Assembly: GCF_020379485.1 (NCBI RefSeq)
Contig: NC_063437.1
Span: 6,537,306-6,601,305, forward strand
Length of the DNA: 64,000 nt
From: Brassica napus
Taxonomy: Eukaryota; Streptophyta; Magnoliopsida; Brassicales; Brassicaceae
Direction: 5' to 3'
Part shown: positions 11,045-22,551 of the stretch, one piece after another
Position numbering within the stretch: the stretch's first letter is position 1
Layout: the number at the start of each line of letters is the position of its first letter
Notes under the pieces: generated by a model
Seen by the model: only the letters and a program-made list of their open reading frames with translations
The model's database searches: none
Told to the model about the DNA's origin: nothing
Made by a program: the position numbers and the translations under genes

Positions 11045-13552
11045 ATGTCGGGAAAGAAGAAACAGAAGAAGATGTTCACCTCCAGTGCGATGACACCATC
11101 TCCCCTTCCCTCGCAGTACGAATTCGTTCCAAGAACTCAAGCGCCTCCGCCTGTCCCGAACCGCCAACCTCCACCATCTGTGTCTGACTATCCACCTCCG
11201 GCACAGCTTTTCCAGGACTCGACGGTCCAATCCAGAAGAGATTCAACTCCATCGCCACAGCCTCGAGGGTCTCAGACTTCACAGCCTCGAGGGTCTCAGA
11301 CTTCACAGCCTCGAGGGTCTCGGACCTCACAGCCTCGAGCGTCTCAGACTTCACACCCTCGAGCGTCTCAGACTTCCCTACCTCAAGGATCTCAGACTTC
11401 AGCGACTTGACAACCACAATCGCCACAATCTCAGAGCACTTCTGAAGCTCAGAACTCACAGACTGCAGAAGATTCAGAAGATGAAGAATTTCCTCATGTA
11501 GAACCCACTCTCTCCAAAGACCAGATGGATGTTGTCAATGCTCTTCTATCCCAGCCAGGCAGGGAGCGCTTAACTACCCTTTCTCCCTACTTGGAGCCTG
11601 GAACCACTTGGTACTTTCTTATCTTGAAGCTTAATTTTGATTGGGTTTGGAAATGATGAGCTTTCTTGTACTGGTGAATGTTTTTTTTCTTCTAAATGTT
11701 TCGTCTTTTATTCATAACGGTTTAAAGGGTAATGACTTGTTTCTTTTGTCTTGTAAATGAGTTGTTTGTTTTGTCTTGTAAAGGTTTATTCTTTTGTTCA
11801 TTATGGGTCTTCTAAAGGTTTAGTCTTTTGACTAAAGCTTAAAGCTGCAAGCTGTACTGAACAAAAAGACTAAAGCTTGAACCTTCAATGACTTGTTCAT
11901 AACGAGTTGTTTGTCTGTCTTGTGAATGAGTAGTCTTTTTTGTTCTTTACGGGTTTTAGCTTTAGGACTTGTGATTTTTTTCAGTTTTATCATTTACGGG
12001 TTTAAGCTTTAGTCCTTTGAATGTTTGTAAATTTTATTTGATTACTAACTGTGATTAATGTTTGTTGAATATCGATGAATGTATTTTATATCACTCTCAG
12101 CCTAATATGATTTTTCTGTGTTTCTAGGTTTGGTTCGGACAAGGGTAAACTGACTCGGAAGATCAGTAAGATCTTTAAAAACAAGTTTAACGGTCAATAC
12201 TACAGCTGGACTGTTGTGCCTCGGCGAAGACAAGAAAGATGGTTTGTAGAGTTTGCAGTTGAGTTCTTTTCTTCTAGACTTCGCATTTCAACTTTCTTTA
12301 GTTAAATTTACTTTTTAATATCAACTTTCTCTTCTGTTGTAGAAAACTCATACATGGCGTTCTACACTAACCGGTTTAGTTCAGGAGAAGTTTGAGAGGA
12401 TAGGTCAGCGCCGTCTCAAAGACATTGTTAGCAATCGCAGGACTTCTCGAAAGAGACCAAACTGGATTAAGAAAACTTTGTGGAGAAAAATGTGTGCTTT
12501 TTGGGACACTGCTGAAGCCAAAGAAAAGAGTTTGACGACTTCAGCTGCTCGGATGTCTGACCGTAAAGGTCTTGGTCCTCACAAGCACAACTCAGGACAG
12601 AAGTCTTTCCAACAAATCGAACAAGAAATGGTAACTTCCTTTTCTTTGAGCAAACTAAAAAAAAAATTATGTCTTAATACCCTTTACTTTGTTTACCATT
12701 TCAGGTAGAGGAATTGGGCAGACCGGTGACTCTTAGTGAAGTCTTCATTAGGACTCATACAAAAAAGGATGGGACCTTTGTGGATATGAAAGCACAGGAG
12801 GTTGTTGAGGTGTATCGGCGGAACAAACAGTCAAAGTTGGATGACCTTGAGGCTGAAAACGCAGACCCTTCAGAGTCTAGTTCACAAGCTCCAGAGCTCT
12901 CTATAGATGAGGATAATGAGATATTCCTCCTGGTAAATTTTTTCTCTTAAAGTTTAGTTTGTTTTTGATATATAATCTGTTTTCTTTGGTTTTATATTTT
13001 ATCTTTTATACTTGATGCTTGTTTCTTCTCGTTTTTGGTAGATGATACATACTGTTTCCTCTGCTTTTATTATTTATTTTTCCTTCTGGGATACTTGTTT
13101 CTCTGGGTTTATACTTGTTTCTCTTGTTTCTATGATACAGGATACTTGTTTCTTCTTGTTTTTGATACATCATACTTAGTTCTTCTCTTTTTTTGTAGTC
13201 TACTTACACAGACAAAAGAGGAAAACATTATGGAATTGGAAGCCTCGAGAGTACTCTCGTCAATGGAAAGCGGAAGTACAGTGCATCCTCTTCAATCCTG
13301 GACCTGCAAACACAGCTTGATGAAGCTCACCGCATGATCGAGGAGCAGGCTGCCCAGAATGCAATCGCTCTCCGCAAAATCGAGGAGCAGGCTGCCCAAA
13401 ACGCAAACAATCTCCGCATAATCAAGGAGCAGGCTGCTCATAGCGCAGAGCAAGGAAAACAGCTCAAGGAGTTATCTAGAGTGGACAAGTTTTTGACTGC
13501 AACAAATCCTCAGTACGTTGAATACGTTGCAGCTAACAAGTCGGATGATTAG
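11045..13552 (+). pseudogene. TnpA-like gene of CACTA element (Transposase_24 type), one in-frame stop
   Basis: Exons inferred from GT/AG borders and frame: 11045-11610, 12128 to about 12255, 12343-12630, 12705-12932 and 13199-13552. The N-terminus is Pro/Ser/Gln-rich with about six tandem copies of an 8-residue repeat (PRGSQTSQ type). The middle (RRLKDIVSNRRTSRKRPNW, then LGRPVTLSEVFIRTHTKKDG) matches the plant Transposase_24 family linked to En/Spm elements. The C-terminus has three copies of an EEQAAQNA-type repeat predicted to be a coiled coil, then stop TAG. A TGA at 11408-11410 interrupts exon 1 in frame, and the same frame continues open after it. In En/Spm the equivalent protein binds subterminal repeats and controls transposition. 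The border of exon 2 is uncertain. Confidence 0.72.
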
Positions 13553-13593
13553 GTTCTCTTACGATCAGGTGTTAAAATATTTTCTGTACTTTG

Positions 13594-13702
13594 AAACTTA
13601 TGATCAGGTGTTAATATTGTCAGCTTGTTAAACTCCTATAAGAGGAGTTCTTTTGTATCAAACTTGTTAAACTCCTATAAGAGGAGTTCTTTTGTATCAA
13701 AT
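13594..13702 (+). repeat. duplicated hairpin unit after TnpA-like gene
   Basis: Two direct copies of a unit of about 43 bp, each containing the inverted repeat AACTCCTATAAGAGGAGTT. It follows the TnpA-like stop codon and may form a 3'-UTR stem-loop; no function is proven. Confidence 0.6.
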
Positions 13703-13799
13703 ATTTTAGCTTGTTAACATTTTCATTTTTTTTATTATCAATTGTTCCAAACAATAAAAAAACAGGAAATCAAGCAAAATAAAATTCAAATCACAAAAT

Positions 13800-14324
13800 T
13801 TGGAAATAAATCTCGTTGTATAGTCGCTTATCAGTCAGTGTTTAGTGCATAAATAAACCATTTCGCCCAAAAAACAGTAGCAATGTAGTCGCTAACTAGT
13901 AGCAAAATCGTTAAATTTAACGACTGATGACCGACTAAATATAACGACTGATTCCCGATTAAGTTTTTACGACTGATTCCCGACCACTATATTACGACTG
14001 ATTTTACAACTGATATTTTCCAACTGATCTGCGGCGACAATACATGACCTTATGACAGCAAAAATGTCGCAGACTGGTCGTAAGAGATGTCGCAAAATCG
14101 TCGCCAAAGATTACGACTGAATTAAGACTGTTCTATGACTATGTACTGTACTCGTAAAACAGTCGTAAATCAGTCGCTCAATTCCGACTGATTTACGACC
14201 GTTTGTTTTTTGCGACGCGTTGGTTTCCGACCTCATGTTCAGTCGCTAATCAGTCTTAAAGTGTGATTTTGCGACTAATTTGCTACCAATTGTGTAGTCG
14301 GAATATACATGTTTTCTTGTAGTG
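13800..14324. repeat. right subterminal repeats and terminus of CACTA element
   Basis: A dense set of CGACTGAT, AGTCGTAAAT and AGTCGCTAA motifs in both orientations, mirroring the left end, closed by the terminal repeat ending CTTGTAGTG. There is no coding sequence here. Confidence 0.8.
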
Positions 14325-14874
14325 CGGTTATAATGTCGACAACGAAAGAGTGTCGATCGATGGTACTATTGGGACGTCGACCGATACACCTTTGCCTACG
14401 TCGACCGATAGTCAGTTGAGGACATCGATCGACGGGTTCTAGCCAGACCTATGCGCGAGTATGATATGCCCTATTAAGATACTAAATTGGCGGTTAGCCC
14501 TCTCTAGCAGTCCTAATATGATAGATAGATGTCAAAATGGGATAACAACGGTGCTTGAGTATGCAATCCTATGATCAAGTTCTAGTTAGCAAGGCTAAAA
14601 CAAGCAATGAATACAAATCTATCTTGAATATCACAACAAGGCAGATCTATAGTTTGGGGCTAATCCCACAAACCTATCTGAACCCTGGATCTAATAAATG
14701 AACTACTCAGACATAGCAAAGCAATTCATAACAATGAAGAAATGTAAATTCATAGTATATATGAAAAAAATGGAAACAAGGAGTTCCAATCACAAGTGAT
14801 CTTCTCTCCAAAACTCTCTCTTCTCTCTCAAAGTAAAACTGTAACCAAAAAGCTCTCTGCCGTCAAAACACTTA

Positions 14875-15175
14875 GAGCATCTCCAATGTATATCTCTATA
14901 TTTTCCTCTAAAATAGAGATCTCTATTATAGAGGTGAATTTGTTCCAATGTATGTCTCTATAATAGAGTTCCTCTATTTTAGAGGAAAATATAGAGGAAT
15001 CCTACTTTTTACTTCTATATTTAGAGATGAAAATAACAAATCTCTATATTTTCCCCTATAAATAGAGGAACTCTATTATAGAGGCATACATTGGAGCAAA
15101 TTCACCTCTATAATAGAGTTTCTCTATTTTAGAGGAAAATATAGAGATAATAATAGAGGTGGGTTGGAGATGGTC
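14875..15175. mobile_element. Tourist-like MITE (PIF/Harbinger type), 301 bp
   Basis: Termini GAGCATCTCCAA and TTGGAGATGGTC are inverted repeats, and the interior is built of further inverted copies of CTCTATTTTAGAGG-type sequence. It is flanked by TTA on both sides (14872-14874, 15176-15178). The sister LTR near 34110 has a single TTA and no insertion. It has no coding capacity. Confidence 0.88.
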
Positions 15176-15522
15176 TTAGGCAGTATATAATCTACTAGGT
15201 TAAAAACTCATCAGAGCATTTTCGTAATTTGGCTTGGCCTTGGGTTTTAAGTCCGCTGGATCCAGAATGTCGCGTGTCCAAAGTCTCGACATCGATCGAT
15301 GGTACTTGTGTACATCGATCGATATTAATCTTCATCTGTCGAGGCATCTCTTGGTGTCGATCGACAGCACTGGATGCGCATCGATCGATTGTTCTTCCTC
15401 TCATCGACCTCTACATGGTCAGCTCGGGTGAAATGTCCTTTAAGCTCCAAAATGCTCCAAAATCATAGCTTTACTCTGAAATGCACCTGAACCTGAAAAC
15501 ATACCTAGAAGAGTAGAAAACA

Positions 15523-15523
15523 T

Positions 15524-15570
<47 letters not shown>
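15523..15570. repeat. TA microsatellite in LTR of element A
   Basis: An uninterrupted TA dinucleotide run of about 45 bp near the LTR end. The sister LTR has a much shorter TA run near 34457-34475, so the tract has changed length since insertion. Confidence 0.85.
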
Positions 15571-15573
<3 letters not shown>

Positions 15574-15622
15574 AAACGCTTATATACCATGGATGAAAAC
15601 GGGTCAAATCCAAGGTATATCA

Positions 15623-16275
15623 ACTCCCTCAGACTTACCATTTTTCTTGTCCTCAAGCAAAACATACATGCAGTCTTTCTGAAAGAGGTTTGAAAATATT
15701 AGGGACTTAAGATTTTAAACCATAGAAATCTTTTTCTCAACATTTTTGCAACCACATTTAAAAAGTCCTAATCACAGAAGCACACTATGCAATATCCTAG
15801 CTTAGCAACCATTTCTAACATAACACAACTCATCAATTCACGTCTGACATCCCCTCTACTGACTTCATTTCTTAGCATAAATATAAATTGATGAGTTGGA
15901 TGCAAGGATTTCAGACAAGTATCTGGAGCTGCAGGTAAAAGTTAGTTCCTAGTTTCTCTCTCTCTAATTTTCTCTCTTGAGTCAAAGTCTGCTTCCATTG
16001 CAGGATCAGTGACCAAGATTGGACAGGCTTCCATGAATCAAAACTTAATGGTGGTTGCCACCAAGCTATGTTCACTTCTTTTTGACCTATATCGAGCTGC
16101 AGGTAAAAGTTAGTTCCTAGTTCTTTGCGAAAGCGAGCCTTGAAGATTGCCGCCTCCAAGTCCCGTTTCGAACTCTTTTATTGGAGTCTTTATGAATCAA
16201 GCCTTAATGGTTTTAGCCACCAAATCCTGTTCAGACTCATCCTAAGTAAACAATAGATCTTATTTTGATTATATA

Positions 16276-16320
<45 letters not shown>

Positions 16321-16379
16321 AGAGAAATCACTAAATATTTTAGGGTCGAAATTTAGAGAGAGAAAATAATCTACACAAA
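15623..16379 (-). other. 3' non-coding region of element A next to its LTR
   Basis: Purine-rich on the minus strand next to the LTR (AAGTCTGAGGGAGT). It contains two direct copies of GGAGCTGCAGGTAAAAGTTA (near 15927 and 16095), conserved blocks also found at 39430-39840 in element C, and an AT microsatellite near 16275-16308. I see no gene. It is broken at 16379 by element B and resumes at 27030. Confidence 0.7.
16375..16379. repeat. probable target-site duplication of element B, left copy
   Basis: ACAAA before the LTR terminus at 16380 pairs with ACAAG at 27030-27034, differing by one base. The related uninterrupted region in element C (about 39815-39880) joins the two flanks, supporting insertion here. 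Confidence 0.65.
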
Positions 16380-16574
16380 TGTTGGGGTAAAAAACGGTTA
16401 CGACGGAATTACCACCCGAAAATCCTCGGAGATCTTATTTCCGAAAGAGATAGTAAAAGGAAAGATGTAACTTTCGTAAAATATAATCAATACGAAGTTT
16501 TTACGAAGAAGTATCCTTGAAGATTCAAACCAAACAAACCAGGCTCGGTCGTTGCGTAATTACTGCGCATACAC

Positions 16575-16925
16575 GCCGTCCGGTCGCTACGTAGCAACCA
16601 AGTCCGGGCCGATATCGGCCGCTGCATAGCGATCGAACGTCCGACCCACTCGGTTGCTACGTAGCGACCAAGATCAAGCCAAAGCGCGGTCGCTAGGTAG
16701 CGACCGAGCGATCATCCCGCTCGGTCGCTACGTAGCGACCGAGCTCAAACCAAAGCTCGGTCGCTACATAGCGACCGAGCGCTCGTCCCGCTCGGTCGCT
16801 ACGTAGCGCCCAAGCTCAGCCAAGCTCAGTCGCTACATAGCGACCGAACGTTCGTCTCGCTCGGTCGCTACGTAGCGACCAAGCCCGAGCCAAGCTCGGT
16901 CGCTACGTAGCGACCGAGCGTCCGT
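16575..16925. repeat. palindrome array, 5' LTR of element B, left part
   Basis: About ten units of roughly 35 bp centred on GGTCGCTACGTAGCGACC or close variants, ending where fragment F begins. It has more units than the array at 1141-1375. Confidence 0.85.
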
Positions 16926-17486
16926 CTCTTCCTCAAAAACCTGTGGAGACAAAACAAGACTACTCGGAAGCTCCGGTTGCAAAACAGTTAGTTCTACAAT
17001 AGCTTGTTCATTATCAAGATTAAACTCAGTTTCAAGAGAAGGAAGATCACAATCTTTTTCACAAAACATCAAGCTTTCAATTGGCTCTTCATCAGATTCA
17101 TCAAAAATGGATAGAGAATCTGAAAAACTTTTAAATTCAAAATGATTTTCAGATTCACCTTGGGCTTTCTTACTGATGAACAAGGATGGCTCAGCTACTG
17201 GGACACGTGTGGATGTGCTCTTCTTTTGGCTCTTGCTGAAGCCCTTGAGGGCTTTGTCCACTCCCTTCACAAGGTTATCACAAATTTGTTGGACATCAAA
17301 TTGAAAGGGTTGCCTTTTTGGATCAGCCACATCTCTGGCTGTTTTTCTCCTTATAGCTGGCTGTTCCTGCATACTATCAAACTTATCAAAATAATTCAAA
17401 GGATATTTAAAAGGAGTTTGAGAGTTAGAATTTCGTTGAGGCTTCTCCTTGTTACTTTTCCTTAGCAAACCAAACATCATAAACCT
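16926..17486 (-). pseudogene. gag-like N-terminal ORF of fragment F, fused to LTR sequence
   Basis: An open frame from an ATG near 17486 runs about 185 codons: basic N-terminus, a segment with FDVQQICDNLVKGVDKALKG, then an acidic Ser/Glu-rich stretch. It reads straight into the palindrome array of the host LTR and stops at 16833, so its last 30 or so codons are chimeric. I cannot assign a Pfam family with confidence. Its position just after an LTR and PBS makes a gag or leader protein most likely. Downstream gag and all of pol are missing. Confidence 0.5.
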
Positions 17487-17921
17487 GAAAAATCTCAACA
17501 CAAAAGTTAGTAGATAAAAACCTCACACTCTCAAGTGTTTGATCCTCACCCACACAAGTGTTTCTCTCAGATTTTAAGGTAATCACTCAAGTTTCTAAGA
17601 AGAACAGATTCAAGAATCCCAATGGTCAATCTCAAGCAAACACAAGGGAATTTCTCAAGATAGCAAGATAAGAGATTTTTGGTTTTGGAATCCGTTTTAA
17701 CCACCTCAAAGACTGGATTTCTCCTCAGCCAGCAGGCTTTCTCTTCCACCACCAATCCCCAAATGAAAACTTTTCGAAATTTCTTTTTTTTTTCTTTCTG
17801 TTTTTTTTTTTTTGATAGAGGATGGTATTGAGGGGCCCGGATTCAAGATAGATAGAAGAAGAAGTGTTTATGAAGAAATGGAAGATGAGAAGATGGATCG
17901 AGATAGAGAATACCAGACGAG

Positions 17922-17935
17922 TGGCTCTGATACCA
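17922..17935 (-). promoter_or_regulatory. primer-binding site (initiator tRNA-Met type), fragment F
   Basis: The minus strand reads TGGTATCAGAGCCA, the usual complement of the plant initiator tRNA-Met 3' end. It sits two bases inside the LTR terminus at 17938. Confidence 0.85.
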
Positions 17936-17937
17936 CT

Positions 17938-18894
17938 TGAAGGACCCTAAGATCGGCTCACTCGAATGAATCAGATTTGGATATGAACTCCGAATGGAGA
18001 ACTAAATGGATTGAAGGGTCGCACGAAGGTTGCGGAAAGGCCTTCGATATTCCCGGCTTCAGTTGGTGCTTGATATGACTCACAAGACCACCAAAAGAAG
18101 AATCTCGAACCGTTGCTTGATATGACTCACAAGAACAACGAGTTTGAGGGGTGTTTACTTGGATATGACTCACCAAGAAACTAAGAACAAGTTCTACAAA
18201 GAACGAAGAGTTTTAACTCAACAAAAGGGGAAAACAATCTGTTTTATTTCGTGGCTCTACAAGTTGTAGAGATCCAAAGAAGAATGTGCTAAAAACAAGA
18301 CATTGGAAATAGAAACAAAGACTTGACTAAATAAAGTCTTTGACTGAAACTTGGACTACCTCTTCATATAGCCACGACCAGGACTTTGAAAGGTGAAGAA
18401 TATACTCCTGATATGGGCCAAGACATGTCCCTTTGAGGCCTGGTCGAAATCCATCTTTTCCCTTAGCCAATATTTTATCGGTTTCTCCATTTGGGCCAAA
18501 CAAGCTCGTTTTTGAATATTTTTGAAAACCATCAAGCCCAATGCTTTCTTGGACATTTAGAACATGAATAATCACATTTTTCATGATTGGATTGGCCGTT
18601 GGTTCATCAGAAAGAAGGTTAGCCATTTCGAGCTTCTCGGGTGGTCTGAATTCGCGAGAACTGAAGATCACCTGATTTGTAAATAGCATAACTATCACGT
18701 ATGAACTCCGTTTGATCTGATTCTTCTTCGAGGAGCTCCTTAATTGAGTTGAAAACATTTTCCAAGTGATTTCATGTGTAGAAGCCTCGTGGTTTAGAAG
18801 ATATGAGTCAAACAATGAACATATATCATTACTGCTTCCAATGATCAAGCCATGCATGTCTGTTTTGCCCGGTGCGCTACCGCATGGCACATCA
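17938..18894 (-). repeat. 5' LTR of fragment F (about 957 bp)
   Basis: On the minus strand it starts TGATGTGCC at 18894 and ends CCTTCA at 17938, next to the PBS. No second copy is in the window, so the outer border rests on the TG terminus and the switch to palindrome sequence at 18895. Confidence 0.65.
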
Positions 18895-19100
18895 GCTCGG
18901 TCGCTACGTAGCGACCGAGCTCGGCCAAGCTCGGCCAAGCTCGGTCGCTACGTAGTGACCGAGCGCTCGTCCCGCTCGGTCGCTACGTAGCGACCAAGCT
19001 CAAGCCAAAGCTCGGTCGCTACGTAGCGACCGAGCGCTCGTCCCGTTCGGTCACTACGTAGCGACCGGACTCGAGCCGAAGTTCGGTCACTGTGTAGCGA
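18895..19100. repeat. palindrome array, 5' LTR of element B, right part
   Basis: About five units of the same 18-bp palindrome, continuing the array interrupted at 16925. Confidence 0.85.
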
Positions 19101-19539
19101 TTGAAATCTTCCGAACATCGACAGACATCAATCCATGCATTCTCGTCAAACCACCGAATGCTATCTCCCGAAGACCGTAGCAAGCTCAGTCCATGTTTTC
19201 CGCTATCGATATTCATCGATCAAACTTCGCGGATTAGAAACCGCGGAAAGTTTGTTTCTTTATCAAAAACATATCATAGAAAACGTGTCGAGTCGTAAGA
19301 CGGCCCAAAGGGACCTAAAACACGACTCGAGGCCTATCCTACGATTTCTTAACCAAAAGCCCGTAAACCGCAGCAATGTTTACGCTTGGCCCACAAGGAA
19401 AGATAAATGTCAAGTTTCCGCGGATAAATACGGAAGTTTTGAAGATAATTGGAAGATCGGGAAAATGGAATATCTCCATTTTTATGCTATGACGGCTTAA
19501 GAGCTGAAGAGTAAAAGCGTAAACCGACCTTGGAGCTGG

Positions 19540-19546
19540 TATATAA
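19540..19546 (+). promoter_or_regulatory. TATA box in 5' LTR of element B
   Basis: TATATAA in the conserved LTR segment about 385 bp before the LTR end. It is the likely promoter for gag transcription. Confidence 0.55.
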
Positions 19547-19925
19547 GGAGTCCTAGGCGAGGAGCATGGGGGAGAACTTTTTGAGAGCAAACTTAGCACT
19601 TAGAGCAATTTAGGCAATTTTCCGTTTTTGTTATTTCGAGCTGCGACCCAATTAGGTTTAGCCGTCTTAGGGTTACTAGAACTAGGAATCTCGCCGACAG
19701 CTCTCGAGCCCAGGCTTATACCTTGTTGTAAACGCTCATACGCAAATTCGGAATAAGATCTTCTTTGCTCTCCTTTTCGATTTCTTATACTTTATCGTTG
19801 TTATTCTCGTGTTCTGATTGCTTGACGTGTGGTAGTTAGCAGATATCCGGGTCCTCTGGGAAATTAAGGTTTTCCTAGTTTCCTTATTTAAACGGAAATC
19901 GACAGTGCGAATTTCAGTTCTCACA

Positions 19926-19947
19926 GTTTGACGCTAGAAGGAGGGGG
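19926..19947 (+). promoter_or_regulatory. primer-binding-site region of element B
   Basis: Directly after the LTR end at 19925 comes TTTGACGCTAGAAGGAGGGG, in PBS position. A PBS normally starts TGG, so TTTGACGC looks like a mutated TTTGGCGC. I do not assign the tRNA. Confidence 0.5.
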
Positions 19948-19994
19948 ATACGGATCAATCTAACCCGCAAAAGCCACATCACTCTCAATCAGAC

Positions 19995-22551
19995 ATGTCA
20001 AATAACGACGCGGATAACGTGCAAACTCCTCTTAACGGAGGCAGCGGCACCGATCTCCACACTCCAGTAGCGGACGTATCCGCGGCCAACGCACAAACCA
20101 ACGCCACGACGCTCGAGGAGTTTAAAAAGATGTTCGCCACCTATGAGAATAAGTCGGAAGAACAGGATAAGCTGGCGAATACCTTGACAAAACAGGTTGA
20201 AACCTTAACGGCAAGAACCCAAGCAATCCGTCCCCGCGGAACAACCAAAATCCGCGGGAAGAGGCTCGACTTCGCTACCCCACTCGACAGATCAGGAGTC
20301 GCGCGGGAACAACCTTCCGGTCAAAACCCTAGCGAGAAATCTCCCATCGAAAAGGGGAACCCTGAAAGTCTTCCGCCCTCTGCAAAGGACTCGGAGGATA
20401 ACGAAGCCGAACACATTGACCTAGATCCTAGCAATGTCTCCAACGACACCGACGAGGACGTCGATAGACATCCAAGAAGGACTAGAAGCCGATCCGATCG
20501 AGTAGGCTCTCCGTTCGAAAAACCAATGACGGAAGAAGAGGAAGTCGCCTATTGGAACGAACAAGAGGAGCTGGCTGAAAAGCAAATCGAGCTCACTCGC
20601 AGTAAACGCCGACAAGCTTGGAAATCCACTGACGAGACATCGGATATCCGCGATCTTCGTGACTACATCACCAAGACTGCGGCAGAAGTGAGAGCCGTAA
20701 AGTCTCAAATCCATCATTTACCAGTCGCATTTCGGACATGAGGGTGTCCGATCTGGGAAAAATCAAAGTACCGAAGTACGATGGTACGGCCTATCCAAAA
20801 GCGCACCTTCAGGCTTTCCACATCGCGATGGGAAGAGCAAGACTGAAGGACGGCGAAAAAGATGCCGGCTATTGCCGCCTGTTCGTCGAAAATCTTGAAG
20901 GAGCAGCGCTCGAATGGTTCGCACGCCTTCGTCGCAACACCATCGGGAGTTTTCGACAGCTCGCATCGGAATTTCTCAAACAGTACTCTGTATTCATAGA
21001 CAGAGAAACTTCCGATGTTGACCTCTGGAGTCTCTCCCAGAGGGAAGACGAACCCCTCCGCGAGTTTATCAGTCGGTTCAAGCTGATAATGTCCATGGTC
21101 AGCGGGATAAGCGACAAAGTGGCCATCGACGCGCTGAGAAAGACGCTCTCGTACAAGTCGAAATTCAGAAAGTGGATAACTCTCGACAAACCGCGAACGA
21201 TCCAGGACGCCCTCCACAAAGCGACGGACTACATCATAGTCGAGGAAGAAACTAAAGTCTTATCGCAAAAACATAAGGCGGCAAGACCATCCTCGAATGA
21301 CGTGGATCCAAAAGGGAAAAAAAAGAACTCTCGTAACGACAAGTACGTCCATCACGAGGGGGAAGATCTCCAAGGGGCGCATAACTATGCGATCAATTCG
21401 GATCAAGGCCGGACCACGGGCAACACATGGACTCGGAATCAAGGGTATGACGAAAACACCTTCTGCGAGTTCCACCAATCCCGAGGACACTCCACGACCA
21501 ACTGCAAAGTCTTGGGAGCAAGATTGGCCGCGAAGCTACTCGCCGGAGAGCTCTCGGAAGTAACTAGCGTTAAGGATCTCATCCTCGATTCTGATCGCCC
21601 TCCAAAGACGGACAGAAATCCACCCGCTGAAAAATCCCTTCAACGAAACCAACCGGGGATAAACGCGGTAGGAGGCCGGACGACAAGGGGAACGATAACA
21701 ATCGTCGCAGAGTCAATATGATCATCGGAGGATCACAATACTGCAGCGATACCGTGTCGGCCATCAAGGCTTACCAACGGAAGGCAGAGTCGAGTGCAAA
21801 TTGGCCTACATGGTCTCCTCCTCGAGATGGCCAAAATTGCTCGATCACCTTCACAAAGGAAGAAGCCGACAGTATCGACCAACCTCACTGCAACCCGCTC
21901 GTCATAGATCTCGTCATACGAGATTTAGAAGTCGGAAGGGTACTCGTCGACACGGGAAGCACGGTCAACGTAATCTTCCGCGACACTCTCAAGCGGATGA
22001 GCATCGAACTCGGAGAAGTAATTCCGACGCCAAAACCGCTCACGGGTTTTTCAGGCGAAGTATCAATGACTCTTGGATCGATCCTATTGCCAGTCATGGC
22101 CAGGGAGATCACGAAAATCGTCGAGTTCGCGGTAGTCGATTATCCCGCTATCTACAACGTGATCATGGGAATCCCATGGCTCAACGCCATGCAGCCAGTT
22201 CCGTCAACCTACCACCTGCGTCTCAAATTCCCAACGCCAAGCGGAGTCGCGGCCATCTGGGGATGCCAAAAACAGTCGCGGCTATGCTTCCTCGCAGAAC
22301 ACAAATTAAGGCAAATCACGACTTCTGCAGCTGTAAACGGCAAGCGCACGAAGATAGACCGATCTTCGGACAAAAGCGCCCCGGGAGAAGATGAATTAAA
22401 ATCGTCTACCAACGCAAACGCATCGGACGTCGAAGCTCGACACAAGTCTGAAGCCTACGCTACAACTCAACCGGAACATCCGGAAAATAGCGTTGACCCA
22501 GCCACGATCGACACGGTCAAGGCGGACATCGCGACATCTACCGCCGAGTAA
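19995..22551 (+). pseudogene. gag-protease of element B, two frameshifts
   Basis: Starts at ATG 19995. Segment 1 (19995-20716) is a charged N-terminus with coiled-coil-like heptads and an HPRRTRSRS basic patch. Segment 2 (20738-21721) contains the Ty3 gag (Retrotrans_gag) core with ALEWFARL and SFRQLASEF, then [14 protein letters not shown], a CHHC-like knuckle. Segment 3 (21718-22551) is a retropepsin with [13 protein letters not shown], followed by a Glu/Ser-rich tail. About 58 bp are missing near 20717 compared with copy D, which shifts frame, and a second shift lies near 21700. No RT domain follows. Gag would form the virus-like particle and the protease would cut it. Confidence 0.85.

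Larger units (their letters stand above)
6067..14324 (+). mobile_element. CACTA (En/Spm-like) DNA transposon, full length
   Basis: Terminal inverted repeats begin CACTACAAGAAAAC at 6067 and end GTTTTCTTGTAGTG at 14324. A 3-bp duplication CGG flanks it (6064-6066 and 14325-14327), and the uninterrupted sequence is present in the sister LTR near 33560. It holds a Tnp2/TnpD-type transposase gene and a second TnpA-like gene, both on the plus strand, with dense subterminal repeats at both ends. All parts of an autonomous CACTA are present, but both genes carry one disabling lesion. Confidence 0.92.
5706..15622 (-). repeat. 3' LTR of element A, interrupted by a CACTA element and a MITE
   Basis: The outer parts (5706-6066, 14328-14874, 15179-15622) align in order with the intact LTR at 33213-34524. 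Removing the CACTA at 6067-14324 and the MITE at 14875-15175 restores an LTR of about 1.35 kb. A hand count finds five differences from the partner LTR in the first 135 bp. Several TCGATCGA motifs lie near its right end. Confidence 0.85.
16926..18894 (-). mobile_element. fragment F: truncated minus-strand LTR retrotransposon
   Basis: A minus-strand 5' LTR (18894-17938), then a TGGTATCAGAGCCA primer-binding site (17935-17922), then leader and the start of a gag-like ORF, cut at about 16926. There is no second LTR and no clear target duplication. Truncation within the palindrome array suggests deletion or unequal recombination after insertion. Confidence 0.7.
16380..19925 (+). repeat. 5' LTR of element B, interrupted by fragment F
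   Basis: Segments 16380-16925 and 18895-19925 align with the start and end of the 1.29-kb LTR at 25738-27029. The interruption lies inside the palindrome array. I count eight differences from the 3' LTR over the first 165 bp or so. TATATAA lies at 19540-19546. Confidence 0.85.

Noticed and set aside
11076..11459. Antisense ORF with SETLEAVK repeats
   Set aside because: It is the reverse reading of the TnpA-like minisatellite; the sense strand has introns and a family match.
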